A stretch of DNA of 64,000 nucleotides, from the NCBI GenBank assembly GCA_965248715.1, contig CBDFKB010000007.1, positions 806,001 to 870,000 of the forward strand. The letters run 5' to 3'. Shown one piece after another: positions 43,452 to 51,977 of this stretch; position 1 is the first letter of the stretch; every line of letters begins with the position of its first letter. This stretch comes from CBDFKB01 sp965248715 (GTDB lineage Bacteria > Pseudomonadota > Alphaproteobacteria > Rhizobiales > Rhizobiaceae). Both the position numbers and the translations under genes were made by a program. The notes under the pieces were generated by a model. It made no database searches, had not been told where the DNA came from, and was given only the letters and a program-made list of their open reading frames with translations.

Positions 43452-44969
43452 ATGTTCGGACGACGTCCTGGCGCCAACGGCACCACTACCACTGCCGTAC
43501 CCAAGCCGCGCCCGGACCCGGCGCAGGCTCCGCCGCCGCCATCGGATCTAGAGATTGCCGACGATAAGTCGAAAGTGGTGGAACCGGGCAGCGCACCGCA
43601 GTCCGGCGCCGCACGACGATCAACGGCCGGCCTTTCCACACCGCCAATGGAAACCCCGAGCGATGCGCCGGTGCGTGAAAAGACCGAGGAATATTACGAT
43701 ACCAAGACCAGCGTCTTTTCGGCGCTGATCGATACCATCGATCTCGGGCAATTGGCAAAAATGGAAACCGAGGCGGCCCGCGAGGAAATTCGCGACATCG
43801 TCAACGACATCATTTCGATCAAGAATTTGGCGATGTCGATTGTCGAGCAGGAGGAACTGCTCGAAGACATTTGTAACGATGTTCTTGGCTACGGGCCGTT
43901 GGAGCCGTTGTTGGCACGAGATGATATTTCCGACATCATGATCAATGGCGCCATGAATTCCTTTATTGAGGTCGATGGCAAGGTAAAGAAAGCCGGAATC
44001 CGCTTCCGTGACAATGGTCAGTTGATGAATATCTGTCAGCGCATTGTCAGCCATGTGGGCCGTCGGGTCGACGATTCCAGTCCGATCTGCGATGCGCGCT
44101 TGCCCGACGGTTCCCGGGTCAACGTCATCGCCCCGCCGCTCGCCATCGACGGGCCGGCGCTGACCATCCGCAAATTCAAAAAGGATAAGTTGACCCTCGA
44201 CCAGCTTGTCCGGTTGGGATCGATTACCATAGAAGGCGCTGCGCTGCTGCAGATTATTGGCAGGGTGCGCTGCAATACCATCATCTCCGGCGGCACCGGA
44301 TCGGGCAAGACCACGTTGCTCAACTGCTTAACCCGCTACATCGACGGCGACGAACGCATCATTACCTGCGAGGATTCAGCGGAACTGCAATTGCAGCAAC
44401 CGCACGTGGTGCGCTTGGAAACCAGACCGCCAAACCTGGAAGGCGAAGGCGAGATTACCATGCGTGAGTTGGTGAAAAACTGCCTGCGCATGCGGCCGGA
44501 ACGCATCATCGTCGGCGAGGTGCGCGGACCGGAGGTTTTCGATCTGCTGCAAGCGATGAACACCGGCCATGACGGCTCAATGGGCACCATCCACTCCAAC
44601 AGCCCACGCGAATGTCTGTCGCGGATTGAATCGATGATCGCCATGGGCGGGTTCAGTTTGCCCGCCAAAACGGTCCGCGAAATCATCGTTGGCTCCATCG
44701 ACCTGATCATTCAGGCGGCTCGCTTGCGCGATGGTTCGCGCCGCATCACCCATGTGACCGAGGTGGTCGGAATGGAAGGCGACGTTATCATTACCCAGGA
44801 TCTGCTAGTTTACAATATAACCGGCGAAGACCCCAGCGGCAATCTTATCGGCGAGCATCAGTCCACCGGTATCGGCCGGCCGAAAATGTGGGAACGTGCC
44901 AAATATTACAACGAAGAAGCACGGCTTGCGGTCGCCCTGGACGCCGCCGAAGATGCCAGTTCGCAATAG
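43452..44969 (+). CDS. cpaF: Tad pilus assembly/retraction ATPase CpaF/TadA
   Basis: Hexameric type IV secretion-like ATPase that drives Flp pilus extension (and probably retraction), 505 residues. After a Pro/Ala-rich disordered N-terminus (1-75) come the N-domain (ILEDICNDVLGYGPLEPLL-like segment near 140) and the ATPase core: Walker A ISGGTGSGKTTLLNCL near 278, Asp box TCEDSAELQLQQPHVVRLE, His-box region and MNTGHDGSMGTIHSN near 375. GGAAG precedes the ATG at the right distance. It ends 11 nt before tadB, with the tadB ribosome site overlapping its stop. Confidence 0.96.
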   Translation: MFGRRPGANGTTTTAVPKPRPDPAQAPPPPSDLEIADDKSKVVEPGSAPQSGAARRSTAGLSTPPMETPSDAPVREKTEEYYDTKTSVFSALIDTIDLGQLAKMETEAAREEIRDIVNDIISIKNLAMSIVEQEELLEDICNDVLGYGPLEPLLARDDISDIMINGAMNSFIEVDGKVKKAGIRFRDNGQLMNICQRIVSHVGRRVDDSSPICDARLPDGSRVNVIAPPLAIDGPALTIRKFKKDKLTLDQLVRLGSITIEGAALLQIIGRVRCNTIISGGTGSGKTTLLNCLTRYIDGDERIITCEDSAELQLQQPHVVRLETRPPNLEGEGEITMRELVKNCLRMRPERIIVGEVRGPEVFDLLQAMNTGHDGSMGTIHSNSPRECLSRIESMIAMGGFSLPAKTVREIIVGSIDLIIQAARLRDGSRRITHVTEVVGMEGDVIITQDLLVYNITGEDPSGNLIGEHQSTGIGRPKMWERAKYYNEEARLAVALDAAEDASSQ

Positions 44970-44980
44970 AGGAAAATATC

Positions 44981-45991
44981 GTGTTTGGCGTTGATGTAAT
45001 TATTCTTGCGTTCGTGTTGTTGGTCACAATCAGCATCGGTGCGGTCGCCTACATGTTTCTGTTCGCGCGCATTGCGAACGAAACCAAGACTTCCAAGCGG
45101 TTCAATAACATAAAATTCAAAAACCGGGGCAATGCTGCGCCTTCGGCCGGGCGGCGCGTTGTTGACGTCAGCAAGCGACGCAAAACAATTCAGGATTCAC
45201 TAAAGGAAGTTGAAGATGCGCAGAAGAAAAAGCACAAACATCGAAAATCACCACGGCTAAAAGATATGTTGCAGCAAGCTGGTCTGCGAATATCCATGCG
45301 CAAATATGTGCTCGTGTGTGTGGCCGCCGCGGTAATTTTCGCGCTGGTGGCCTACCTAATCAAAATGCCGTTATACGCCGTGTTGGTTGCCGCCATCGTC
45401 GGTGGTTTGGGTTTTCCGCGTTGGTTGGTTGGCTTCATACGCAAACGGCGCATGAAAAAGTTTATTGCCGAATTTGCCAACGCGATCGACGTCATAGTCC
45501 GCGGCATCAAGGCGGGCCTGCCGATCAATGACTGTATCGCAATTATCGCCAAGGAAGCTGAGGAACCGGTAAAATCCGAGTTTCAGATCATTATCGAATC
45601 CCAGCAAATGGGCATGCCATTGGGTCAGGCAGTGCAGCGGCTATACGAAAACGTTCCATTGGCCGAAACCAATTTCTTTGCCATCGTCATAACCATTCAT
45701 CAATCGGTTGGTGGCAATTTGTCCGAAGCGCTGAGCAATCTTTCCAATGTTTTGCGCGATCGTAAGAAGATGAGCGCTAAAATCGTCGCCATGTCCACCG
45801 AGGCAAAGGCTTCTGGCATGATCATCGGCTCGTTGCCGATCGTTGTCGGCTTTTTGGTCTATATAACTACACCGGATTACATCATGACCTTGTTTACCCA
45901 TCCGACCGGAAACCTGGTGTTGCTGTGCTCGGCGATATGGATGGGAATCGGCATATTCGTCATGAAAAAAATGATCAGTTTCGACTTCTAG
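44981..45991 (+). CDS. tadB: Tad pilus inner-membrane protein TadB
   Basis: A 336-residue type II secretion F-domain membrane protein. One N-terminal helix (VIILAFVLLVTISIGAVAYMF), a basic cytoplasmic stretch (SKRRKTIQDSLKEVEDAQKK), two close helices near residues 105-145, the T2SSF domain (FIAEFANAIDVIVRGIKAGL) and two C-terminal helices. With TadC it forms the inner-membrane platform for CpaF. The GTG start at 44981 is chosen because GAGGA sits 8 nt before it and the family starts with this helix; an open frame upstream inside cpaF is not used. tadC follows after 10 nt. Confidence 0.94.
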   Translation: MFGVDVIILAFVLLVTISIGAVAYMFLFARIANETKTSKRFNNIKFKNRGNAAPSAGRRVVDVSKRRKTIQDSLKEVEDAQKKKHKHRKSPRLKDMLQQAGLRISMRKYVLVCVAAAVIFALVAYLIKMPLYAVLVAAIVGGLGFPRWLVGFIRKRRMKKFIAEFANAIDVIVRGIKAGLPINDCIAIIAKEAEEPVKSEFQIIIESQQMGMPLGQAVQRLYENVPLAETNFFAIVITIHQSVGGNLSEALSNLSNVLRDRKKMSAKIVAMSTEAKASGMIIGSLPIVVGFLVYITTPDYIMTLFTHPTGNLVLLCSAIWMGIGIFVMKKMISFDF

Positions 45992-46001
45992 GGTTTCTCA
46001 A

Positions 46002-47000
46002 GTGGTCAATGACCTTGCATTAGCGATTACTAATCCGCAGACCATGATCGCAGTCTTGGCGGCGATCGCCGTATTCGCCACCATAATTACTTTAGCAATG
46101 CCATTGTTGCAGACCAATACGCTGGCGACACGCATGAAAACTACTGCGATCGAGCGTGATAAAATTCGCACCCGCGAACGTGCCCGTCTGGTCAAGCAGA
46201 AAAAGGTAGTTGCGCGCGGTTCGCTGAAACAGGACAGTGGCGGTTTGATCCGCGATATTGTCGAGCGTTTCAATCTGCGCCGTGCACTGGCCGACGATAA
46301 AACCTTTATGAACCTGAAGATGGCTGGTTACCGGGAACAAAAACATGTGTTCGTTTTCTTGTTCTTCCGGTTAGTTTTGCCAGCGATTATGTTCCTCGCG
46401 GCTTTGATTTATGTCTTCGGCATCTCCAATATGCAGCACCCGATGATGATCAAGCTGACAATTGTTTTACTCGTCGCTTTTGCCGGGTTTTATGCGCCAA
46501 ACATTTTCATTCGCAACAGGATTTCAAAGCGGCAATTATCGATCCGCCGGTCTTGGCCCGATGCCCTGGATTTGTTGTTGATCTGCGTCGAATCCGGCAT
46601 GTCGATCGAGGCCGCGTTCCGCAAGGTTTCGACGGAAATCGGCATTCAGTCGACTGAGCTGGCAGAGGAATTGGTGCTTACTACCGCTGAACTTTCCTAC
46701 TTGCAAGAACGCCGGCAGGCCTATGAAAACCTAGCCTTGCGTACCGGTCTGGAGGGTGTGAAATCGGTCTCGCTGGCCTTAATCCAAGCTGAACGCTACG
46801 GCACGCCGCTGGGACAAGCGATCCGGGTTTTGTCGCAAGAAAACCGCGACATGCGTATGAACGAGGCGGAAAAGAAGGCCGCCGCACTACCGCCGAAGCT
46901 GACCGTACCGATGATTGTCTTTTTCCTGCCGGTGCTGTTTGCGGTAATCATGGGGCCGGCGCTGATCCGCATTTTCGGCGATGGCGGAATAATGCAATAA
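46002..47000 (+). CDS. tadC: Tad pilus inner-membrane protein TadC
   Basis: A 332-residue type II secretion F-domain protein, partner of TadB. N-terminal helix (MIAVLAAIAVFATIITLAM), a basic cytoplasmic region (RDKIRTRERARLVKQKKVV), two helices near 125-160, the T2SSF domain (LDLLLICVESGMSIEAAFRK) and a final helix (PMIVFFLPVLFAVIMGPALI). It starts with GTG (VNDLALAI); no strong ribosome site is visible, so translation may be coupled to tadB, which ends 10 nt upstream. It is the last plus-strand gene of the Cpa/Tad run. A TadD-like lipoprotein, usual next in such operons, is instead at 20.4 kb. Confidence 0.94.
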   Translation: MVNDLALAITNPQTMIAVLAAIAVFATIITLAMPLLQTNTLATRMKTTAIERDKIRTRERARLVKQKKVVARGSLKQDSGGLIRDIVERFNLRRALADDKTFMNLKMAGYREQKHVFVFLFFRLVLPAIMFLAALIYVFGISNMQHPMMIKLTIVLLVAFAGFYAPNIFIRNRISKRQLSIRRSWPDALDLLLICVESGMSIEAAFRKVSTEIGIQSTELAEELVLTTAELSYLQERRQAYENLALRTGLEGVKSVSLALIQAERYGTPLGQAIRVLSQENRDMRMNEAEKKAAALPPKLTVPMIVFFLPVLFAVIMGPALIRIFGDGGIMQ

Positions 47001-47041
47001 ATTGCTATTTGCTGCCGCTCAAAGTGATCGCTTGCGAATTA

Positions 47042-48469
47042 TCACCGTCGACCAAATGCTGGATTATCACCGTCGACCAAATGCTGGATCGAATTGGCAT
47101 AATAAAGCAACAAACCGGTTTCCGCCGGATTGGCTGTGTAACCGCCGTTTTCCTCGGTCACCAGGTGACGCAGGGTGAGCATGCGCAACCCGGCCCCGAC
47201 CGCATAATCGCGATCATGCCTGGGGATGTGAATATGGGCGCCTTGCGCTTCCAGCCGGTCGGCCAGCTGAAAAACCCGCGATTTTAATTCCAATTCGCCG
47301 ATCACCTGATTTCTGCAATCCAAAAAGACCATGGCCACCAGGCTGACCGGCAGCACCGGCACGACGCGGCCGATTTCCGTCATCAATCGCTCCCCGAGCG
47401 CGTCGATTTCCGCAAAACGGCGCTTCTGCCCCAGCTTTTTCATGTTGGCGTTGCGATCTTTCAACCAAGCTTTTAGGGATAGCGGGCGGCCGAAACTGAC
47501 GCAGGCGTAGCCGTACCGATACAGTCTACCCGACAAACGCAGCCGGATGACATTAGCGAAAAACCGGATAACTCCGCTCGGCGACACGCGAAAAGCGCGC
47601 CCGGTCAGTTCTTTTTCCTTGGCTGCGGTTAAGATCCGATCCTCGATTACTCGGTCATAATTAATGCCCACCGGTACAAACACTACATCTCGTTGGTCGG
47701 CTGGCGAGAAATCGCTCACCATGTAGCTCAAGAGGCCAAGTTTCGGGGGCCTCAGCGCGCCATCGCGGCTGAGCCCGCCTTCGGGATAGACCGCCTGGGT
47801 AACCCCTTCGCGGGTTGCCATGCGCACATAGCGTCCAAGAACTTTGCGATAGAGTTCGTCGCGTGAATTGCGGCGGATAAAATAGGCGCCCATCGAGCGT
47901 ATCAGGTTCTGCAACGGCCAGATGCGGGCCCATTCGCCGACCGCATAGGAAAGCGAGGCTGAGGCGGATGCCATATAGGTGACCAGCACATAATCCATAT
48001 TGGAGCGATGGTTCATCACAAACACCACAGTCGCTTCGGGATCGATGCCGGACAAGCTTTCGTTGTCACTATAGCCAAGCCTGACCCGGTAGACCCAGGT
48101 CGAAATCCATTTCGCCAGCCGGGCACCAATTCTAAAATAAGCGTATGCAGAAAATGCCGGCACGATTTCGCGGGCATAGCGCGCCGCTTGTTCCATTACT
48201 GCGGCGCGTGGCGCGCCATCTGCCCGGGCTTTTTCCTCGACCGCGCGCACTACCTCAGTGTCATACAATAATTGGTCGATCAATGATTGCCTGCGGGTCA
48301 GCTTGAAGGGCTGGATCCGCAGCTGCAAGCGACTGTTTAGTTCATCGATTGCCCGGTTGGCGCGTGAACGCAAATACCACCGCACGCTGGGCAGGAACAC
48401 ACGGTCGGTAACGCCGATGATCGCAAAAAAACCGAGCACCAAAACAAACCATACGGGAAAGGAAATCAT
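47042..48469 (-). CDS. PlsB-like glycerol-3-phosphate acyltransferase family protein
   Basis: A 475-residue membrane-associated acyltransferase. It has an N-terminal helix (FVLVLGFFAIIGVTDRVFL), an acceptor-side helical domain, and the glycerolipid acyltransferase motifs: NHRSNMDYVLV (H-x4-D, near residue 152), the FIRRN block, and YPEGGLSRDG near 225. This places it in the PlsB/LPLAT superfamily, probably in phosphatidic acid synthesis; whether it acylates glycerol-3-phosphate or another acceptor is not certain. A 25-bp tandem duplication at its 3' end shifts the frame, so the protein ends VDGDNPAFGRR. One copy would give VDGDNSQAITLSGSK and a stop near 47005. It converges with tadC. Confidence 0.82.
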   Translation of the reverse strand: MISFPVWFVLVLGFFAIIGVTDRVFLPSVRWYLRSRANRAIDELNSRLQLRIQPFKLTRRQSLIDQLLYDTEVVRAVEEKARADGAPRAAVMEQAARYAREIVPAFSAYAYFRIGARLAKWISTWVYRVRLGYSDNESLSGIDPEATVVFVMNHRSNMDYVLVTYMASASASLSYAVGEWARIWPLQNLIRSMGAYFIRRNSRDELYRKVLGRYVRMATREGVTQAVYPEGGLSRDGALRPPKLGLLSYMVSDFSPADQRDVVFVPVGINYDRVIEDRILTAAKEKELTGRAFRVSPSGVIRFFANVIRLRLSGRLYRYGYACVSFGRPLSLKAWLKDRNANMKKLGQKRRFAEIDALGERLMTEIGRVVPVLPVSLVAMVFLDCRNQVIGELELKSRVFQLADRLEAQGAHIHIPRHDRDYAVGAGLRMLTLRHLVTEENGGYTANPAETGLLLYYANSIQHLVDGDNPAFGRR

Positions 48470-48555
48470 TGCAAAACCGGCGGTTCTTGCCCCCGGCTGG
48501 GGGTTACGCTGCTACCTTGGCTGATTGCCGCCGGTTTGTGAAGCGCAGACAGTTC

Positions 48556-49455
48556 CTAACCCAAGTGGACCCGGGGTCGGCGGTTGACCAAATAGATCCC
48601 GGTTGCCACCAAAACCAGGGCAAGGATGATGGTGTGGGAAATTTCCTCGCCTAGGATCATCCAGCCGAACGCAACACCGAACAACGGCGCAAGGAAACCG
48701 AACGAGGCCATGTCGGAGGCCGGATAGATCGACAATACCCAAAACCAAAGCAGAAAGCCGATGGCGACCACGATCATCACCTGGAAGGCAAAGATTGCAG
48801 CGATCATCGGCGTCATCTCACGCACCAGTTCGCCGTAAAACGGCGCCAGCACCAGCATGATCGGCGCCGATACTGCCAGTTGATACAATAATTGCATTTC
48901 CGGCGTGGAGCGCGCCAGTTTGGTGGTACGCGCCAGCATGGCGATGCCAGCCCAAAACACTGCCCCGACCAGACAGAACAAGTCGCCGATGAAAGCGTAT
49001 TGGCTGGCTGGATTATGATTGCTCGACAGTGCCATGGCGACCCCGGCAAACGCCAACACCAACCCGGCCACCCGTATCGGCGTCAATCGTTCGCCTGGAA
49101 TAAAAAAATGCGCCGCCAGCGCCACCCAGAACGGCATGGTGTAAAAGAAAATGCTGGCCCGGCTGACTGTGGTGTATTCAAGCGCGATGAAAAGCAGCAC
49201 GAATTCACTGGCAAAGAACGTGCCGCAGATCAGGCCCGGTACCAAGCTGCCGTCGGAAATCGACAGCCGCTTGCCGGTGATCAGCGAATAGGCAAGGACT
49301 GGGAAAAACGCCAGCGCCGAGCGAAGGCCGGCCTGAAACACCGGCTGCAAGCCGTCATTGACGATTTTCACACAAACCTGGTTGAGGCCCATCAACAGGG
49401 AAAACAGCAGCAAAAAACTTGCGCCAAGCGCATCAATGCGGTGCTTGCGTTCCAT
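48556..49455 (-). CDS. EamA-family (DMT) transporter
   Basis: A 299-residue drug/metabolite transporter with ten predicted helices in two EamA repeats. Repeat 1 runs to about residue 145 and contains the SALAFFPVLAYSLITGK and EFVLLFIALEYTTVSRASI segments; repeat 2 contains DLFCLVGAVFWAGIAMLAR and ASFGFLAPLFGVAFGWMILG, the usual C-terminal motif. Such proteins export metabolites or amino acids; the substrate cannot be predicted. It stands alone between the PlsB-like gene (same strand, 86 nt away) and an alpha-headed repeat near its 5' side. RhaT/YdcZ-type relatives are possible, but the domain class is clear. Confidence 0.88.
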   Translation of the reverse strand: MERKHRIDALGASFLLLFSLLMGLNQVCVKIVNDGLQPVFQAGLRSALAFFPVLAYSLITGKRLSISDGSLVPGLICGTFFASEFVLLFIALEYTTVSRASIFFYTMPFWVALAAHFFIPGERLTPIRVAGLVLAFAGVAMALSSNHNPASQYAFIGDLFCLVGAVFWAGIAMLARTTKLARSTPEMQLLYQLAVSAPIMLVLAPFYGELVREMTPMIAAIFAFQVMIVVAIGFLLWFWVLSIYPASDMASFGFLAPLFGVAFGWMILGEEISHTIILALVLVATGIYLVNRRPRVHLG

Positions 49456-49560
49456 GTCGCAACGCTCCTGGAAACGAAATTGCGCAGGCGATTACCGGGC
49501 CAACCCGTTATCTTAGTGCGTTTCAGCCGATGCTGATACCTCCCTAGTTGACAATCTGGA

Positions 49561-49658
49561 GCGTGTCACCCAAAAGTGGGTACCTGTTTTGGGAAAATGA
49601 CACGCATAAACAAAGAGATAGCGCGACGAAGCTATTCCAACGCTTGGTGACAAGCGCT
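49561..49658 (+). repeat. mosaic palindromic element, alpha head, complete
   Basis: About 98 bp in the divergent gap between the EamA gene and aroQ. Head GCGTGTCACCCAAAAG...TTTTGGGAAAATGACACGC, tail to GACAAGCGCT. Its ends read CTGGAG and GCTGG rather than CTAG, showing decay of the boundary. Only 44 nt separate it from the aroQ start. Confidence 0.92.
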
Positions 49659-49702
49659 GGAACAAACAATTGACCAAACCGGCGCACAAGAAAGAAAGAG
49701 CC

Positions 49703-50146
49703 ATGGCGTACTCCATTTTGGTAGTCAACGGCCCCAACCTTAATCTGTTGGGGCAACGCGAACCGTCGATCTATGGTCACGAAACTCTAGCTGATCTGGA
49801 GCGCCGTTGTACCGCGCGCGCGATACGCCATTCAGTATCGGTCGCCTTTTTCCAGAGCAATAGCGAAGGCGAATTGATCGATGCCTGCCATGGCGCGCGC
49901 GATAGTGCGGATGCGATCATCATCAATGCCGGCGGCTATTGCCATACGTCGGTGGCATTGCGCGACGCGCTTAGTGTTACCGGGTTGCCGATTTTCGAGG
50001 TGCACATTTCCAACATTTATGCCCGCGAACCTTTTCGCCACCGGTCCTATATCAGCGGTATCGCGGTTGCTTGTCTGTGTGGTCTCGGGCTTCTTGGCTA
50101 CGAATTGGCGATAGAGGCTGCGGTCGACTATTTGGAGCTCCAATAG
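49703..50146 (+). CDS. aroQ: type II 3-dehydroquinate dehydratase
   Basis: Third step of the shikimate pathway, 147 residues. The type II signature is intact: ILVVNGPNLNLLGQREPSIYG at the start, with the catalytic Arg (R19) and Tyr (Y24), then NAGGYCHTSVALRDAL and EVHISNIYAREPFRHRSY with the active-site His and Arg. The start at 49703 is chosen because AAGAAAGAG precedes it and the family begins at this Met; an in-frame ATG 33 nt upstream is less likely. In rhizobia aroQ is often followed by accB-accC; that is not so here, where a PAP2 phosphatase gene converges and overlaps it by 19 nt. Confidence 0.95.
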   Translation: MAYSILVVNGPNLNLLGQREPSIYGHETLADLERRCTARAIRHSVSVAFFQSNSEGELIDACHGARDSADAIIINAGGYCHTSVALRDALSVTGLPIFEVHISNIYAREPFRHRSYISGIAVACLCGLGLLGYELAIEAAVDYLELQ

Positions 50147-50976
50147 CGCGCCCGGCGTGGCCGTACCCGGCCATTTTCATCAAACCTGAATACCAATCGA
50201 ATGCGCGCATAATAGCGTGCCAGCACCAGGGTAAACAGGCCGCCGAACAGGACGCCGGCAAATACATCGCTTGGATAGTGAACGCCGAGAACCAAACGGC
50301 TGATCGCCACCAAAATGCCACAAATAGCGGCCAGCGGCCACAGCCGCGGAAACAACAGGCCGAAGCCGACCGTCAATGCCCCAGCGGTGGTGGCATGTCC
50401 CGATGGCAGGCTGGCATAGTGGTAAAAATCGTCAAATAGACTGAATGCCCAGGTGCCGACCTGCTCATATTGGGTCGGCCGGGCACGGCCAATCAGGTTC
50501 TTTAGCAGGATCGCAATCAGGCCCGAACCTGCGACTGCGTAAAAAAAGAAGAATGCGGTATAAAACCACGAGTTCCACACATGCCCGACACGTCCAGCCA
50601 GCCTGGCCGGATCGATCGCCACAGAAAGGGCGATCACGATCGCGGCCACGCATATCATCCACCAAGACTGACCAGCTTCGGTGATGATCATAAACAGCGG
50701 ATCCTGTTGATCAAGGTTGACTGCCAGCGCAAACAACGGGTCGATATACATCACCAGAAACGCAAACTCGGCGACAACGACCGCGATCAACAGCCCATTC
50801 CTAGGATCGACGATCGACGGCATCACCGCATAGCGTGTATCGCGCGCGCGCATACGATTAAAGCGGTGCAACAGGCCAAAACGCAAGCCGATCGCGATAA
50901 TCGCCGCCTTGACGTATCCGAGCGCACCGATGGCAATCGGAACCGTCCGTTCTTGATTGGTCTCAATCGTACTCAT
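50128..50976 (-). CDS. PAP2-family membrane phosphatase
   Basis: A 282-residue membrane phosphatase of the PAP2 / lipid phosphatase superfamily. Three catalytic motifs are in order: KNLIGRARPTQYE (K-x6-RP, near residue 155), SLPSGHATTAG (SGH, near 190) and SRLVLGVHYPSDVFAG (SR-x5-H, near 235). About six helices are predicted. Possible substrates are undecaprenyl pyrophosphate, phosphatidylglycerol phosphate or lipid A phosphates. The start at 50976 is preferred to one 36 nt upstream because the sequence before it is unconserved. It overlaps the 3' end of aroQ by 19 nt, an antisense arrangement leaving no room for a terminator. Confidence 0.88.
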   Translation of the reverse strand: MSTIETNQERTVPIAIGALGYVKAAIIAIGLRFGLLHRFNRMRARDTRYAVMPSIVDPRNGLLIAVVVAEFAFLVMYIDPLFALAVNLDQQDPLFMIITEAGQSWWMICVAAIVIALSVAIDPARLAGRVGHVWNSWFYTAFFFFYAVAGSGLIAILLKNLIGRARPTQYEQVGTWAFSLFDDFYHYASLPSGHATTAGALTVGFGLLFPRLWPLAAICGILVAISRLVLGVHYPSDVFAGVLFGGLFTLVLARYYARIRLVFRFDENGRVRPRRARYWSSK

Positions 50977-51245
50977 AATCTTTATACTTGGCCGTGCTAG
51001 AGGGTGTTCCAAAGCCAGGAATATGCAATGGCAAGCGCGATATTGCGTCCGCAGGTTTTTCGGTTGGATAAGCGCAATCGGCGCACTTTGTCCATTGTTT
51101 TGCCATGCCGGCTATGAACAGTTTAGGGTCTGGATGCTTTTTGATCAAATGGAATTGGTTCCATTCGGATGGAAAGGGTTTTAGAAGTAATATCCAGTTC
51201 CTTTGGGGTTATGTGTCAATCACCGTCTGGATCAAGGATCGGGCC

Positions 51246-51482
51246 ATGCAGTGCTTTTTCGTCAAATTCCAATGCCAATTGGGCCGCGCCTATGAGGTTG
51301 CCGACCAGATTTCACGGCGTGAAATCGCCTCCGAAGTCTACTCGATCAGCGGCGAGTACGACCTGCTGGCCAAGTTCTATATCGAAGACGGTGTCGATAT
51401 CGGCCATTTCGTCGCCGACAATCTGCATTCGATTGATGGCATCAGCCACACATTGACGATCCTGACCTTCAAGGCTTTTTGA
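51246..51482 (+). CDS. stand-alone Lrp/AsnC ligand-binding domain
   Basis: A 78-residue protein that is only the RAM/Lrp-AsnC C-terminal domain. Visible landmarks are the beta strand FFVKFQCQLGRAYEVADQI, the IASEVYSISGEYDLLAKFYI stretch with the Gly-Glu/Asp turn that binds effector amino acids, and the closing helix and strand (IDGISHTLTILTFKAF). No helix-turn-helix precedes it. Such single-domain proteins form rings and may sense amino acids or modulate full-length Lrp proteins. The gene is preceded by a 270-nt gap containing only a small palindrome (AATGGAATTGGTTCCATT near 51148) that could be a regulatory site. It is monocistronic by position. Confidence 0.88.
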   Translation: MQCFFVKFQCQLGRAYEVADQISRREIASEVYSISGEYDLLAKFYIEDGVDIGHFVADNLHSIDGISHTLTILTFKAF

Positions 51483-51977
51483 TTGCAATCTACCGCGCGG
51501 CGCAGTGGCATGAGCGCTAACCGAAACTGGTCGATGTCGTTTCCAGAATTGCCGAATGCCGTCCTTGCACTGGATTTGCCGGATGTTCTGATATTTTGCC
51601 GCGCAAACGCGGGTAGCCGCCGACTTTTTTGCCTCCGGGCACTAATACCAAGGGAACTCAATATTGGCCTATTTGATGGATGCAAACCGGTTGATCCGGC
51701 GAGGCGCAAAACGCGGCGCGATGCCGGGGTATCGGGCCGCGGTATCGGGCAAGTTTAGCAACCACGTCCGGTGGGCCGGTTTGCTCCACCACGAGATGTT
51801 GCATCGGGTTGAAAAATCGGCGCTATTTGGCCGCACGATTTTGTTCGCTGACGTCGTTAGAGCCCGCTTGTGGTGGGTTCGCACCACGGCACGGTTTCCG
51901 CCTAGTCAGCAAACAAAATCGCGGCGGTCAAATCGGTCAATATCAAATTCCCTTGGTATAATTAACAGGACGCGATC
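51483..51977. other. intergenic region with short repeat fragments
   Basis: About 495 bp without a credible gene. At 51652-51730 there is a stretch (CAAGGGAACTCAATATTGG, then CCTATTTGATGGATGCAAAC) that is nearly identical to 63088-63165 near the recombinase pseudogene. A TTCCCTTGGTATAATT motif ends the region at about 51948-51963, just before the dehydrogenase gene. The rest shows nothing I recognise. Confidence 0.6.

Noticed and set aside
44888..44980. Extended N-terminus for TadB inside cpaF
   Set aside because: The GTG at 44981 has a GAGGA ribosome site and begins at the conserved first helix; the extension is out-of-frame cpaF sequence.
51483..51758. Open frame of 91 codons after the Lrp-domain gene
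   Set aside because: No ribosome site, no recognisable fold, and part of it is the short repeat shared with 63.1 kb.
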